From assembly GCF_013167215.1 (NCBI RefSeq), contig NZ_JABJWY010000024.1:350618-414617 (forward strand): a stretch of 64,000 nucleotides of DNA. Direction: 5' to 3'. The position numbers and the translations under genes were made by a program. The notes under the pieces are model-generated. The model did no database searches, was not told the origin of the DNA, and saw only the letters and a list, made by a program, of their open reading frames with translations. The DNA is from Sphingobacterium prati (GTDB taxonomy: Bacteria; Bacteroidota; Bacteroidia; Sphingobacteriales; Sphingobacteriaceae). Shown in pieces: positions 40,593 to 48,265 of the stretch (position 1 is the stretch's first letter; the number at the start of each line of letters is the position of its first letter).

Positions 40593-43493
40593 ATGTCTTA
40601 TTTCGAACAACACGGTTCTAAGTTTAAACTTCAGCCCGAAAAAAACGAAGGTAATGGTTTACGTAAATGTCAACTTGGCGCGGTTTGGGCGCTCAAAAGT
40701 TTTTTCACTACCACAAACCATGAGATATCTGCGCTGGTGAGCTTACCAACGGGGGCAGGAAAGACGGCGCTCATGATGGCTGCTTGCTTTGAGCTTGGCC
40801 TTAGGAAAATTTTGATTGTTGTTCCCTCCAAAATCCTACGCCAGCAGCTCTGCATGCAATTCAGTAGTTTGCAGATTTTGAAAGACGTTGGTTGTCTGCC
40901 AGATGGAGCTCCCGGACTTAAGGCAAAGGAAATATCCAAACGAATAAAACACAAGGAGGAATGGGTTGAAATTTTGAAGGAATATGATGTAATTGTGGCG
41001 CACCCAAATAGTATCTCCCCATACTATAAAGAACTGTGTCCTCTGCCGGCTAATTCAATCGATGCGGTATTTATGGATGAGGCTCATCATGAACCCGCCA
41101 CCACCTGGAATGCGATCAATGATTATTACAGAACAATTAAACGTATCTTCTTTACAGCAACACCTTTCAGGCGAGATCGAAAAAGGATGCAAGCAAAGCT
41201 CGCCTACCATTATCCCCTTGAAATTGCTCTTCAGGATAATATACTCCGACCAGTGGTATTTAAAGGTTCTGCTGCAGGACTGACAGCTGACCAGAGTGAT
41301 GATGCTCTTATCCATAGTGCGATTGAGACGATCTTGGAGGAGTTAAAAACTTCGCCCAACGCCGCTCTCTTGATCCGTACAGATGAGGTGGTAAAGGCAG
41401 AAAATCTTCTGGAGAAATATCAGCAAGCAGAACCAACTCTTAAATTTGGCATAGTCCATTCAAAAAAAAGCGACGCAAATAATGCCCAAACTATACAGTC
41501 ATTGCGAGACGGCAAGTTAAACGCCTTGGTTTGCGTCGGAATAGCCAGCGAGGGCCTTGATATCCCCAATCTCAAGGTTGCGGTCTTACATGCTACCCCA
41601 CGATCCATCCCATATACGATCCAGTTTCTAGGGCGGATATCCAGACCTGGGAAGGATCAAAAAGGATCTGCAATCCTGATTGCAAATACCGACGAGGTGA
41701 AAGGACAAGTAAGCAGGTTATACAGATCTGACCAAGCATGGGATATCATTATTCCAGGTATTATTGATAAACAGCTGAAAACCGCGAGACATTACAGTTC
41801 TGCACAATGGCGTCAGAACGACTTCGAGTTTCCTGAGCTCAATGTGTTCTTTAGCGTATTGGTTTATCAGGCACCTTCTGGATTTCAGTTTGCAAGCGGA
41901 TTTGAGACCCAGATCAATGGCGAGGTGGAAATTGTACACACACAACAGGAAAACCCAGATTCAGCGCTGGCCATCATCACCGGTTCCTTGAAACCATTGG
42001 ACTGGTCAAGCAGAATACTATTTACCGAGGATGTTCTAGATGTCCATCTTTTTTATCATAATCCTACTTATCAGTTGGTATTTGAATTGACTACAAGTGA
42101 AAAAGCACTTAGGGCGTTCCGTTCAAAATTAATCACATCAACACTAAAGCCGATCCCATACGGTAGGTTATTCAAGGTATTGTCGATATTCAAGAGTGGA
42201 GACTACATAATGGTCGGCATGAAAAACGCTGTCGGAACTGGCGCATCACAACCTGCCTACAAAACGTTGATTGGCACCGCGGTCCAATCCTCCATTAGGG
42301 CTAGCGAAGGCCGTACTTTTGGCGCTGGACACGCATTGCTCAGACTGGATGAAGATAATGCCTGGGGTATTGCTACAAAACGAGGCAGGATCTGGGCCAT
42401 GCGTAGAGGATCTCTTTCGGAATGGCAGGATTGGTGTGATGAACTTGGTAATTTGATGCAGGGACCTCCCACGCAATCAATTCCCAATCTGGGTTTTCTG
42501 GCTACCACTAGACCGGTCAGTGCTTTGCCAAGCAAGCCAATGGCAGCTATTCTGGATGATTGGTTTTTTCGCCTAAGCACCTTAATTATCCAGGTCGAAA
42601 ATGATACTTTCCGGAACGTCCTCCCAATTGTAAAAATTGACAACCTCACTGCGCAAAAGATACTAGAATGTACCCTAGAAATTGATTCTTTCAAATGTCA
42701 GGTGACTATGGATCTCACTCAAGACAGAATATGGAAAATAATTCATACTACACCAATAGCGGTCAGAGCCGACCATCATGAACAGCAGGTTACAGAGGAC
42801 AACCTGGAACAGCTATTGAACGACTATCCACCGACGCTCGTGATGCAGGAGGGAAATGTTATCATCGGAAATAATGAGATTACCCCAAACCGCCAGATTG
42901 AATCCCTACCATCAGCACTCTGGGTAAAAGAAGATTGGAGTAACTGCAAAATTACAAAGGAAAGATATGACAACGCAGCCCCCGCTAATCAGCTACCGGT
43001 GATAAACGCAGTTGTCGAAAAGATCAAACCAAAGTTTAATCCGGCCACTGATGTACTGGTACTGGACGATGGTAGTCATGAGATTTCGGATTTGGTTTGG
43101 TTTGATGGAACAAACAAAATTATCACCTTTGTCCACTGCAAACCTTCATCAAAGGACACTCCGGGTTGCAGGGTGAAAGATTCCGATATCCTATTTGCCC
43201 AAGCCCTACGTTGTGTCAATTGGATTTCTTCTACCCAGCTTTTAAATCAGCTTAATACTCGACTGACTCAAAAATCAAACCTGGTTTTAGGTACGAAAAA
43301 GGTATTTTATGATATCCGAGATGATTTCGCAGCCAATGCCTGGAAATTCCGAGTCGTTCTAGCACAACCTGGATTCGATCACAACAAAACTTCCAAACAA
43401 AACCGCAAGAATAACAACGTTTATGAATTAGCGATCCCTGTATATGAACGGATCATCAGCTGTGGTGCTGAAATGGAGATCTGGTGCTATTAG
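40593..43493 (+). CDS. Superfamily 2 helicase with possible C-terminal PD-(D/E)XK nuclease
   Basis: The 966-residue protein has a helicase core with Walker A SLPTGAGKT (residues 50-58), DEAH box MDEAHHEP (about 161-168), FTATPFRRD, and motif VI-like YTIQFLGRISRPGK. The 470 residues after the core are unassigned, except for a stretch near 820-855, VLVLDDGSHEISDLVWFDG followed by IITFVHCKPS, with E, D and (H)xK spaced like a PD-(D/E)XK nuclease. A free-standing helicase-nuclease in a defence island suggests a restriction-like effector. It stands alone, 163 bp from the dGTPase gene, so a joint function is not obvious. Confidence 0.8.
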   Translation: MSYFEQHGSKFKLQPEKNEGNGLRKCQLGAVWALKSFFTTTNHEISALVSLPTGAGKTALMMAACFELGLRKILIVVPSKILRQQLCMQFSSLQILKDVGCLPDGAPGLKAKEISKRIKHKEEWVEILKEYDVIVAHPNSISPYYKELCPLPANSIDAVFMDEAHHEPATTWNAINDYYRTIKRIFFTATPFRRDRKRMQAKLAYHYPLEIALQDNILRPVVFKGSAAGLTADQSDDALIHSAIETILEELKTSPNAALLIRTDEVVKAENLLEKYQQAEPTLKFGIVHSKKSDANNAQTIQSLRDGKLNALVCVGIASEGLDIPNLKVAVLHATPRSIPYTIQFLGRISRPGKDQKGSAILIANTDEVKGQVSRLYRSDQAWDIIIPGIIDKQLKTARHYSSAQWRQNDFEFPELNVFFSVLVYQAPSGFQFASGFETQINGEVEIVHTQQENPDSALAIITGSLKPLDWSSRILFTEDVLDVHLFYHNPTYQLVFELTTSEKALRAFRSKLITSTLKPIPYGRLFKVLSIFKSGDYIMVGMKNAVGTGASQPAYKTLIGTAVQSSIRASEGRTFGAGHALLRLDEDNAWGIATKRGRIWAMRRGSLSEWQDWCDELGNLMQGPPTQSIPNLGFLATTRPVSALPSKPMAAILDDWFFRLSTLIIQVENDTFRNVLPIVKIDNLTAQKILECTLEIDSFKCQVTMDLTQDRIWKIIHTTPIAVRADHHEQQVTEDNLEQLLNDYPPTLVMQEGNVIIGNNEITPNRQIESLPSALWVKEDWSNCKITKERYDNAAPANQLPVINAVVEKIKPKFNPATDVLVLDDGSHEISDLVWFDGTNKIITFVHCKPSSKDTPGCRVKDSDILFAQALRCVNWISSTQLLNQLNTRLTQKSNLVLGTKKVFYDIRDDFAANAWKFRVVLAQPGFDHNKTSKQNRKNNNVYELAIPVYERIISCGAEMEIWCY

Positions 43494-43766
43494 TCAACTT
43501 ACTATTTTTTAGGCTATGCCAAAAATCATCACAACTTCCCATCATTGCCATTTTGTCGATCCAGGCCTCAGGGCATAGAATGGATTTACCTAGTTTACCT
43601 AACTAAAGGATGTGCGATCGTTGTTATGCCAAGTATTCAACTACTACCCTCTTCGGGGTTGGGACCTGTTTTTAAAAACTTTTTCGGAAGCTATTGACTT
43701 CTAGGTCGAGTTAATTCATTGAAAGAAATACTCGATTATCTTTATAATTATTTAAATTAAAGCTAT

Positions 43767-44438
43767 TTAGCTAGCCCCAGCTAAATAGCAAGTAATTTTC
43801 TCTAAATCGGACTTGATCTCCTCGTAGCCGAATGACTTGATGGTCTCTATCGACCGCAAATGACAGTGCTTAGATTTAAGCCCGCTGGAACAGGGACATT
43901 TTTCATTTCTTCCCAAAGCATCTTTCCTCAACACCATTTGCAAAATGGCAACCGTTTTTTCAACTGATGGGAACTTAAGATCTTCCAGATAATATTGGAT
44001 AATGCCAGCAGTATGGTGGGCATATTCTTCGCCGGCATACTTCTTAGATTCAAGTCTATATACCTGATTAGCAAAAAAGGTATAGACTTTCTCGGCGATG
44101 AAATCTGTTAGTTCAATTCCGGTTTTTGACAGGGCTAAAAGTGATTGCTTTGCATCTAGGCAACAAATACCTTCAGGCGAAACATGCCAGTCTATATTAC
44201 GGGGAATGATTTCGCTTCGCTCGATCACGACAGGTACGCAAAATGGGTAGCCTTTGGGAACTAGGATCATTATCTCGAATGTATTCCAGTACGCCCCGGC
44301 GATATCACAGATATCAAGTTTCCCAGACACTACCCACAAGTTACTTTTTTTGTCCCAGCCATAAGTAAGCTTCGGAAAGCGTTCCTTCACTTCCGCAAAA
44401 TCTTTTTCAAAAACCGACTTCTTTTTATTTAAAGTCAT
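43767..44438 (-). CDS. E2-like (UBC fold) protein with C-terminal SEC-C motif
   Basis: I start at the ATG giving MTLNKKKSVFEKDF; the longer frame begins eight residues earlier. The product is 223 residues. The first 135 show a prokaryotic E2/UBC-like pattern: WNTFEIMILVPKGYPFCVPVV, then HVSPEGICCLDAK, with a Cys in the place of the E2 catalytic residue. The end carries a SEC-C zinc motif, GRNEKCPCSSGLKSKHCH. It overlaps the cyclase gene by 14 bases. E2-like proteins accompany several cyclic-nucleotide defence systems, where they conjugate or regulate the synthase; that link here is inference. Confidence 0.7.
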   Translation of the reverse strand: MTLNKKKSVFEKDFAEVKERFPKLTYGWDKKSNLWVVSGKLDICDIAGAYWNTFEIMILVPKGYPFCVPVVIERSEIIPRNIDWHVSPEGICCLDAKQSLLALSKTGIELTDFIAEKVYTFFANQVYRLESKKYAGEEYAHHTAGIIQYYLEDLKFPSVEKTVAILQMVLRKDALGRNEKCPCSSGLKSKHCHLRSIETIKSFGYEEIKSDLEKITCYLAGAS

Positions 44439-45441
44439 AATAAGGTTTGCTAGTGGCTGCAATTGGTGCCAAGTTCACCAGATTTCTGTTTGGTATCGTT
44501 ACCGCCTTTTGCTTGAGCTGCAATTGCCCATATAGATCTGTCGCTATAAAATCCTGTCGTTTGAGAAAAGATAACCAATTAAAGTCATATTGTGTATAGT
44601 TAAACCTTTCATCTGGAATTTGAAAGATATAACGGTCATTTTCACTTTTCGTTCTGTGGCATACCGGGGTATAATAGTCGTTAAGTGCTGGAGTTTCATT
44701 TTTGACATAGTCACCAATCACAATCCCATTGCTCATAGCTCGCGATTGCATCTTACTGGCTAGACTTGTGTGCAGGCTGCAGGTGGTAACCTCGCTGATC
44801 TCTCCGATCCCAGCCATACCCCATATGACATCCCTATCATAGCCAAGATCGATACCGATTCGCGTGAATATATTTTCTATTCCCTGTTCATTGAACAACT
44901 TTCTCAGGTCTTCCTTTACAAAATAGGTGAATACACTCGCAAACTGAAGGGACCTTTGCACCGCCATGGCAGCGGACATATTCTTTCCTCCGAAATAGAC
45001 GAACAGGCCATCACCCTGTAGACGGTGTACATATCCACCGAAAATTAGACAGGTGTGTATTGCAGCTCGTTGTATAGTGTTGGTGATGATCCAAACGGTC
45101 TGGGGCGTATATTTCTTAAAAAGGTTCGTAGAACCTTTAATATCAACGAACATAGAAACAATGTAATGCTCCTCTAATCTCTCTGAATGTTTGAGATCAG
45201 AAAAATCAGGGTGAAGTCCCAGGCTTTGATCGAAGTTTGGAGAGAGACCTAGTTCCCTTGCAAAATCCGCTAGATTAGGAAGAAGACGCTTTTCGGGGAC
45301 AAGTTGGTTAAAGGTTTTATACTCCATTCCCTTTTTCAGATTGGTTGCCGAAGAGGAAAAGTTTTCATTCATTCTTCTGAACTTCGGATCCGCCTTCATT
45401 GCTTCGCGGATCGGCTTTAAATAGTCGTCGTAAATATGCAT
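44425..45441 (-). CDS. Class III nucleotidyl cyclase (PycC-like)
   Basis: The 338-residue protein has a class III cyclase domain at about 93-260. The first metal-binding Asp100 is in SMFVDIKGSTNLFKKY, and the second, Asp144, is in HRLQGDGLFVYFG. An N-terminal helical region precedes it. The neighbouring gene, 5 bp upstream, encodes a small membrane effector of the PycTM type, so this is best read as a pyrimidine cyclase that makes cCMP or cUMP during phage infection, as in Pycsar. The base specificity cannot be told from the sequence alone. Confidence 0.8.
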   Translation of the reverse strand: MHIYDDYLKPIREAMKADPKFRRMNENFSSSATNLKKGMEYKTFNQLVPEKRLLPNLADFARELGLSPNFDQSLGLHPDFSDLKHSERLEEHYIVSMFVDIKGSTNLFKKYTPQTVWIITNTIQRAAIHTCLIFGGYVHRLQGDGLFVYFGGKNMSAAMAVQRSLQFASVFTYFVKEDLRKLFNEQGIENIFTRIGIDLGYDRDVIWGMAGIGEISEVTTCSLHTSLASKMQSRAMSNGIVIGDYVKNETPALNDYYTPVCHRTKSENDRYIFQIPDERFNYTQYDFNWLSFLKRQDFIATDLYGQLQLKQKAVTIPNRNLVNLAPIAATSKPYYDFK

Positions 45442-45446
45442 AATAT

Positions 45447-45938
45447 TTATTTTAGGTTACAGATTATGTTAATAAATAAGGGCAGAAATAGGTAAAATTG
45501 AATGGTAAATAGTATACCTGCAATTTTCAGTTTATTGAACTTTCTTTTCAGACCACAAGCAAGCTGATGAACCTGGCACCTAAGATCCTTGAGTTCGACA
45601 TCCATGTCTATCATTGCTTCCGACTCCAAACAGAATTTACCAATTTCCATACAGCCGATAGATCCAAAGAAATGAAGCGAATCACTATCCTTTCCAAAAA
45701 ACGGCGTTGTAGCGGTTACAACAACAATCATGTTCGCTACTCCGAGCCCAATCAGAACAATCATCAGCATGTGCGTCCAAAGTCCACAATCAACGTACTG
45801 GTCTACCAAAAAGTAACCAGCGACAAGTCCGCCCACTATGAATGTGCTCAGACCGAGGAAGACTGAACTTTTGTTGTTAACACTATCATAGTAGTGATCG
45901 AATCGATCGATACAGTATTTTAGTCTTTCTTTTTCCAT
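45447..45938 (-). CDS. Pycsar-type transmembrane effector (PycTM-like)
   Basis: The start giving MEKERLKYCIDRF fits best: it follows the DUF2188 stop by one base, whereas the longer frame would overlap that gene by 59 bases. The 163-residue protein starts with a helix containing RFDHYYDSVNNKSSVFLG, as in PycTM proteins. Hydrophobic segments follow (LSTFIVGGLVAGYFLV, THMLMIVLIGLGVANMIVVVT) and a last one near the C-terminus (ILFTIQFYLFLPLFINIIC). PycTM effectors respond to cCMP/cUMP by damaging the membrane. Its partner cyclase starts 5 bp downstream. Confidence 0.8.
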   Translation of the reverse strand: MEKERLKYCIDRFDHYYDSVNNKSSVFLGLSTFIVGGLVAGYFLVDQYVDCGLWTHMLMIVLIGLGVANMIVVVTATTPFFGKDSDSLHFFGSIGCMEIGKFCLESEAMIDMDVELKDLRCQVHQLACGLKRKFNKLKIAGILFTIQFYLFLPLFINIICNLK

Positions 45939-45939
45939 C

Positions 45940-46167
45940 CTATCCTTTGATATCTTTCGGGTCATTGCCGTAACTGTTTTTCTCACGAAACTGTCCATGA
46001 CGATTCTGAATCGTCAATTCCGAATTGTTCCTGATGGCTTGCTGCCTGCCAAAGTCAATCGCTTCTTTTTGGGTATCGAAAATCTGGGTTACCCTTTGGT
46101 TGCCTGCTGTTCTTGTTGCCCAGTCATCTCCATGTTTTACTACAAATACGTCTTTGTTCTTTTTCAT
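45940..46167 (-). CDS. DUF2188-like small protein
   Basis: The start at the ATG giving MKKNKDVFVVKHGDDW is preferred; an upstream extension has no family features. The 75-residue protein matches the DUF2188 pattern: VVKHGDDWATRTAGNQRVTQ, then FDTQKEAIDFGRQQAIRNNSELTIQNRHGQF, and an end rich in charged residues. DUF2188 proteins are small and often sit near defence genes, with unknown function. It is the first gene of the minus-strand run DUF2188 - PycTM - cyclase - E2-like and is one base from the PycTM start. Confidence 0.7.
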   Translation of the reverse strand: MKKNKDVFVVKHGDDWATRTAGNQRVTQIFDTQKEAIDFGRQQAIRNNSELTIQNRHGQFREKNSYGNDPKDIKG

Positions 46168-46231
46168 ATTTTTATTTTTTGTTAAATGAATAATACTATC
46201 TTTATGTAGCGGACGGTATCCACCTATGCTA

Positions 46232-46256
46232 CCAAAACCATTACCAACGGTTTTGG
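46232..46256. promoter_or_regulatory. Inverted repeat in the divergent promoter region
   Basis: CCAAAACC and GGTTTTGG (perfect, 8 bp each) flank a 9-base spacer. It is 26 bp before the sigma factor start codon and 65 bp before the DUF2188 start on the other strand, so it could control both divergent operons. The binder is unknown; the sigma factor or a regulator of it is a candidate. Confidence 0.4.
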
Positions 46257-46282
46257 GTATATTAAATTGATCGCTTTTATAA

Positions 46283-46945
46283 ATGGCCTGGCAAGACCTG
46301 AAATCGGAATCCACTGAAGACTTGGTAACCTACATTAGTTGGTTTACCGATAGAGATATGCGCGAACAGGCACAGGATGCATTTATAGCCTTCTGTTTTC
46401 GTTTCCAGGCAGACTTAGCGAAAAAGTGCAGAGTGATTAGTAGAAATAGAGGATATGACCAGCATATTGCTGACGACATCGCGCAACGAACATTTGAACG
46501 ATTTCTGAAATATCCCAAATACGTTTTTGATAAAAAAAAGGCAAAGGATTATGATTCGGGTATCAAGTTTTATCTGTATCGGATGGCGCAGAATATGTTC
46601 AATGATTTTTACAATGAGCAACACAATCCTAGTCCTTTTACTGGTGAGGAGGAACTTATATATGATATGCCGTCTTTAGAGGCGCTAGATGCAAGACCGG
46701 AGAAACTCAAAGAAATAAAAGAAAAATATGAATTGGTCCAAAAGGCACTGGAGAGGCTTTCTCCCAAGCATAAAATCATATACCTCACCTATCAACAGTA
46801 TGCTCAGCAAGGTTTCAAACTCCCCAGAGCATTGACGGAAAAACTCCGGACGGAACTACAGTTGACCCAGGCAACAATACAGTTTTACAAAAAAGAAGCG
46901 TTTGACAAGATTAAAGAGTACCTAGAAATTTATGGCTCAAAATAA
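46283..46945 (+). CDS. Sigma-70 family RNA polymerase sigma factor
   Basis: The 220-residue protein has an ECF-like layout. Region 2 lies in about residues 30-115 (DAFIAFCFRFQADLAKKCR, ADDIAQRTFERFLKYP, YLYRMAQNMFNDFYNEQH), and region 4 lies near 150-215 (VQKALERLSPKHKIIYLTYQQYA, with helix TQATIQFYKKEAFDKIK). It lacks an adjacent typical anti-sigma gene. The next gene overlaps by 14 bases and encodes a small protein, and the third is an ImmA/IrrE-type protease. This three-gene order suggests a proteolytically controlled sigma factor. Confidence 0.8.
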   Translation: MAWQDLKSESTEDLVTYISWFTDRDMREQAQDAFIAFCFRFQADLAKKCRVISRNRGYDQHIADDIAQRTFERFLKYPKYVFDKKKAKDYDSGIKFYLYRMAQNMFNDFYNEQHNPSPFTGEEELIYDMPSLEALDARPEKLKEIKEKYELVQKALERLSPKHKIIYLTYQQYAQQGFKLPRALTEKLRTELQLTQATIQFYKKEAFDKIKEYLEIYGSK

Positions 46946-47285
46946 ATTACATATCACTCCTGACAACATAACTGAATGGTTGGCATCCACTGGATTTTTG
47001 TTTCCACGGAATGAGCTGGAATTGGCTCGTTTTGACAAACTTTATCCGGAAGAGGCAGAAGACACTTCCAGTTTTCAGGTTGATTTTGATAAGATCTTTA
47101 ATGGAACTCTGAAAACCAGGACAATACCATTAAAAAAAGAAGCGGAAGAAAAAGATATTATTCCTTTGAAAATGATAGCTAGAAAGGGCTCTAATGTTCC
47201 CCAGCATATTTTGGACAAAATGAAAAAGAACCAAGATGGAAGATCAAAAGATGATAACGGGGCATCGGAAAAAGGAACTGAATAA
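46932..47285 (+). CDS. Small acidic protein between sigma factor and ImmA/IrrE protease
   Basis: The 117-residue product has an N-terminal part with LHITPDNITEWLASTGFLFPR and a linker-like middle (TRTIPLKKEAEEKDIIPLK), ending in a disordered charged tail. I recognise no family. It overlaps the sigma gene by 14 bases and the protease gene by 35 to 50 bases, so the three are tightly coupled. A role as an anti-sigma or bridging factor cleaved by the protease would fit the position, but nothing in the sequence proves it. Confidence 0.55.
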   Translation: MAQNKLHITPDNITEWLASTGFLFPRNELELARFDKLYPEEAEDTSSFQVDFDKIFNGTLKTRTIPLKKEAEEKDIIPLKMIARKGSNVPQHILDKMKKNQDGRSKDDNGASEKGTE

Positions 47286-48060
47286 GATAGCAGACTTTGT
47301 TTCAGTCCAATTTTCCACAAAGAATGTAACGCGGCTCGACCTGATCGTCGAGTCTGAACAAATCAATCTGTATATCGATCATTACGAAAATTTCTTTGAC
47401 GGGATGCTCGTGTTCGATGAAGGGGAATTCCACATACACTTGAATATCGACAGAAAGAATAGCTTGGAAACTACCAGGGGAAGATTTAGCCTGGCTCACG
47501 AAATTGCACATTATTACATCAACGAACATCGTATTGGCTTGCAAAATGGCCTATTAGAACCGCACGGCTCAATTACAGATCTTAATAACAGTGATCCTAT
47601 TGAACTGGAGGCTGACTACTTTGCCGGCTGTCTTTTGATGCCCTATGATAAATTATATTACTTTGATCAGGTCAAAAATTTTTCCCTTGATAAGATCAAG
47701 GCAATTTCCGAGAGCTTCCAAGTTAGCCTTTTAGCAGCGACCATACGATATTGCCAGACCTGTATTCACGAGATGATGTTTGTGGTTTCGGAAAATAACA
47801 TCGTAAAATGGTATGGAAGAAACGAATATTTCCCCAAATGGCCATTTCGTTTTAAGGTATACGGAACTTTACCGCCGACGACCGTTGCGGGCGAATTCTT
47901 TACTAAACCAGATAGCAGATTTTCTTCCATAGAGGAAGTCAATCCAGATGACTGGTTCTTTCCTTTTCTCAACGATTACCGTGCCAATCGTAAAATGAAC
48001 GAGCAGTGCTTTTACGCAGATAACTATGGTTATGTGATTAGCTTGCTCTGGTTCAAATGA
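47251..48060 (+). CDS. ImmA/IrrE family zinc metallopeptidase
   Basis: Start at the ATG giving MITGHRKKELNK; an in-frame ATG lies five codons earlier. The 269-residue protein has the zinc motif HEIAH in RGRFSLAHEIAHYYINEH and a second glutamate region SDPIELEADYFAGCLLMP about 30 residues later. These are hallmarks of ImmA/IrrE (gluzincin) proteases, which cleave repressors or regulators on a stress signal. The C-terminal half is unassigned. The gene follows a sigma factor and a small protein, suggesting that it acts on one of them. Confidence 0.85.
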   Translation: MITGHRKKELNKIADFVSVQFSTKNVTRLDLIVESEQINLYIDHYENFFDGMLVFDEGEFHIHLNIDRKNSLETTRGRFSLAHEIAHYYINEHRIGLQNGLLEPHGSITDLNNSDPIELEADYFAGCLLMPYDKLYYFDQVKNFSLDKIKAISESFQVSLLAATIRYCQTCIHEMMFVVSENNIVKWYGRNEYFPKWPFRFKVYGTLPPTTVAGEFFTKPDSRFSSIEEVNPDDWFFPFLNDYRANRKMNEQCFYADNYGYVISLLWFK

Positions 48061-48265
48061 TAGAGTTATATATTGCATTGACTCGTCCCACTTTGTACAA
48101 CTTATGTTCAGTTATTTCTTTTGTTTAATAATTTCTATGACATCCATTTAATTTGAATTTTAATTTATTTTTTGAACCTGACTCCGCTAACGAAGGTTTC
48201 CAAATTGGATCTGTCATTTCCCTAATTGTCTTGGGGTTATTTATTTAGATAAACAAAATCTAATA

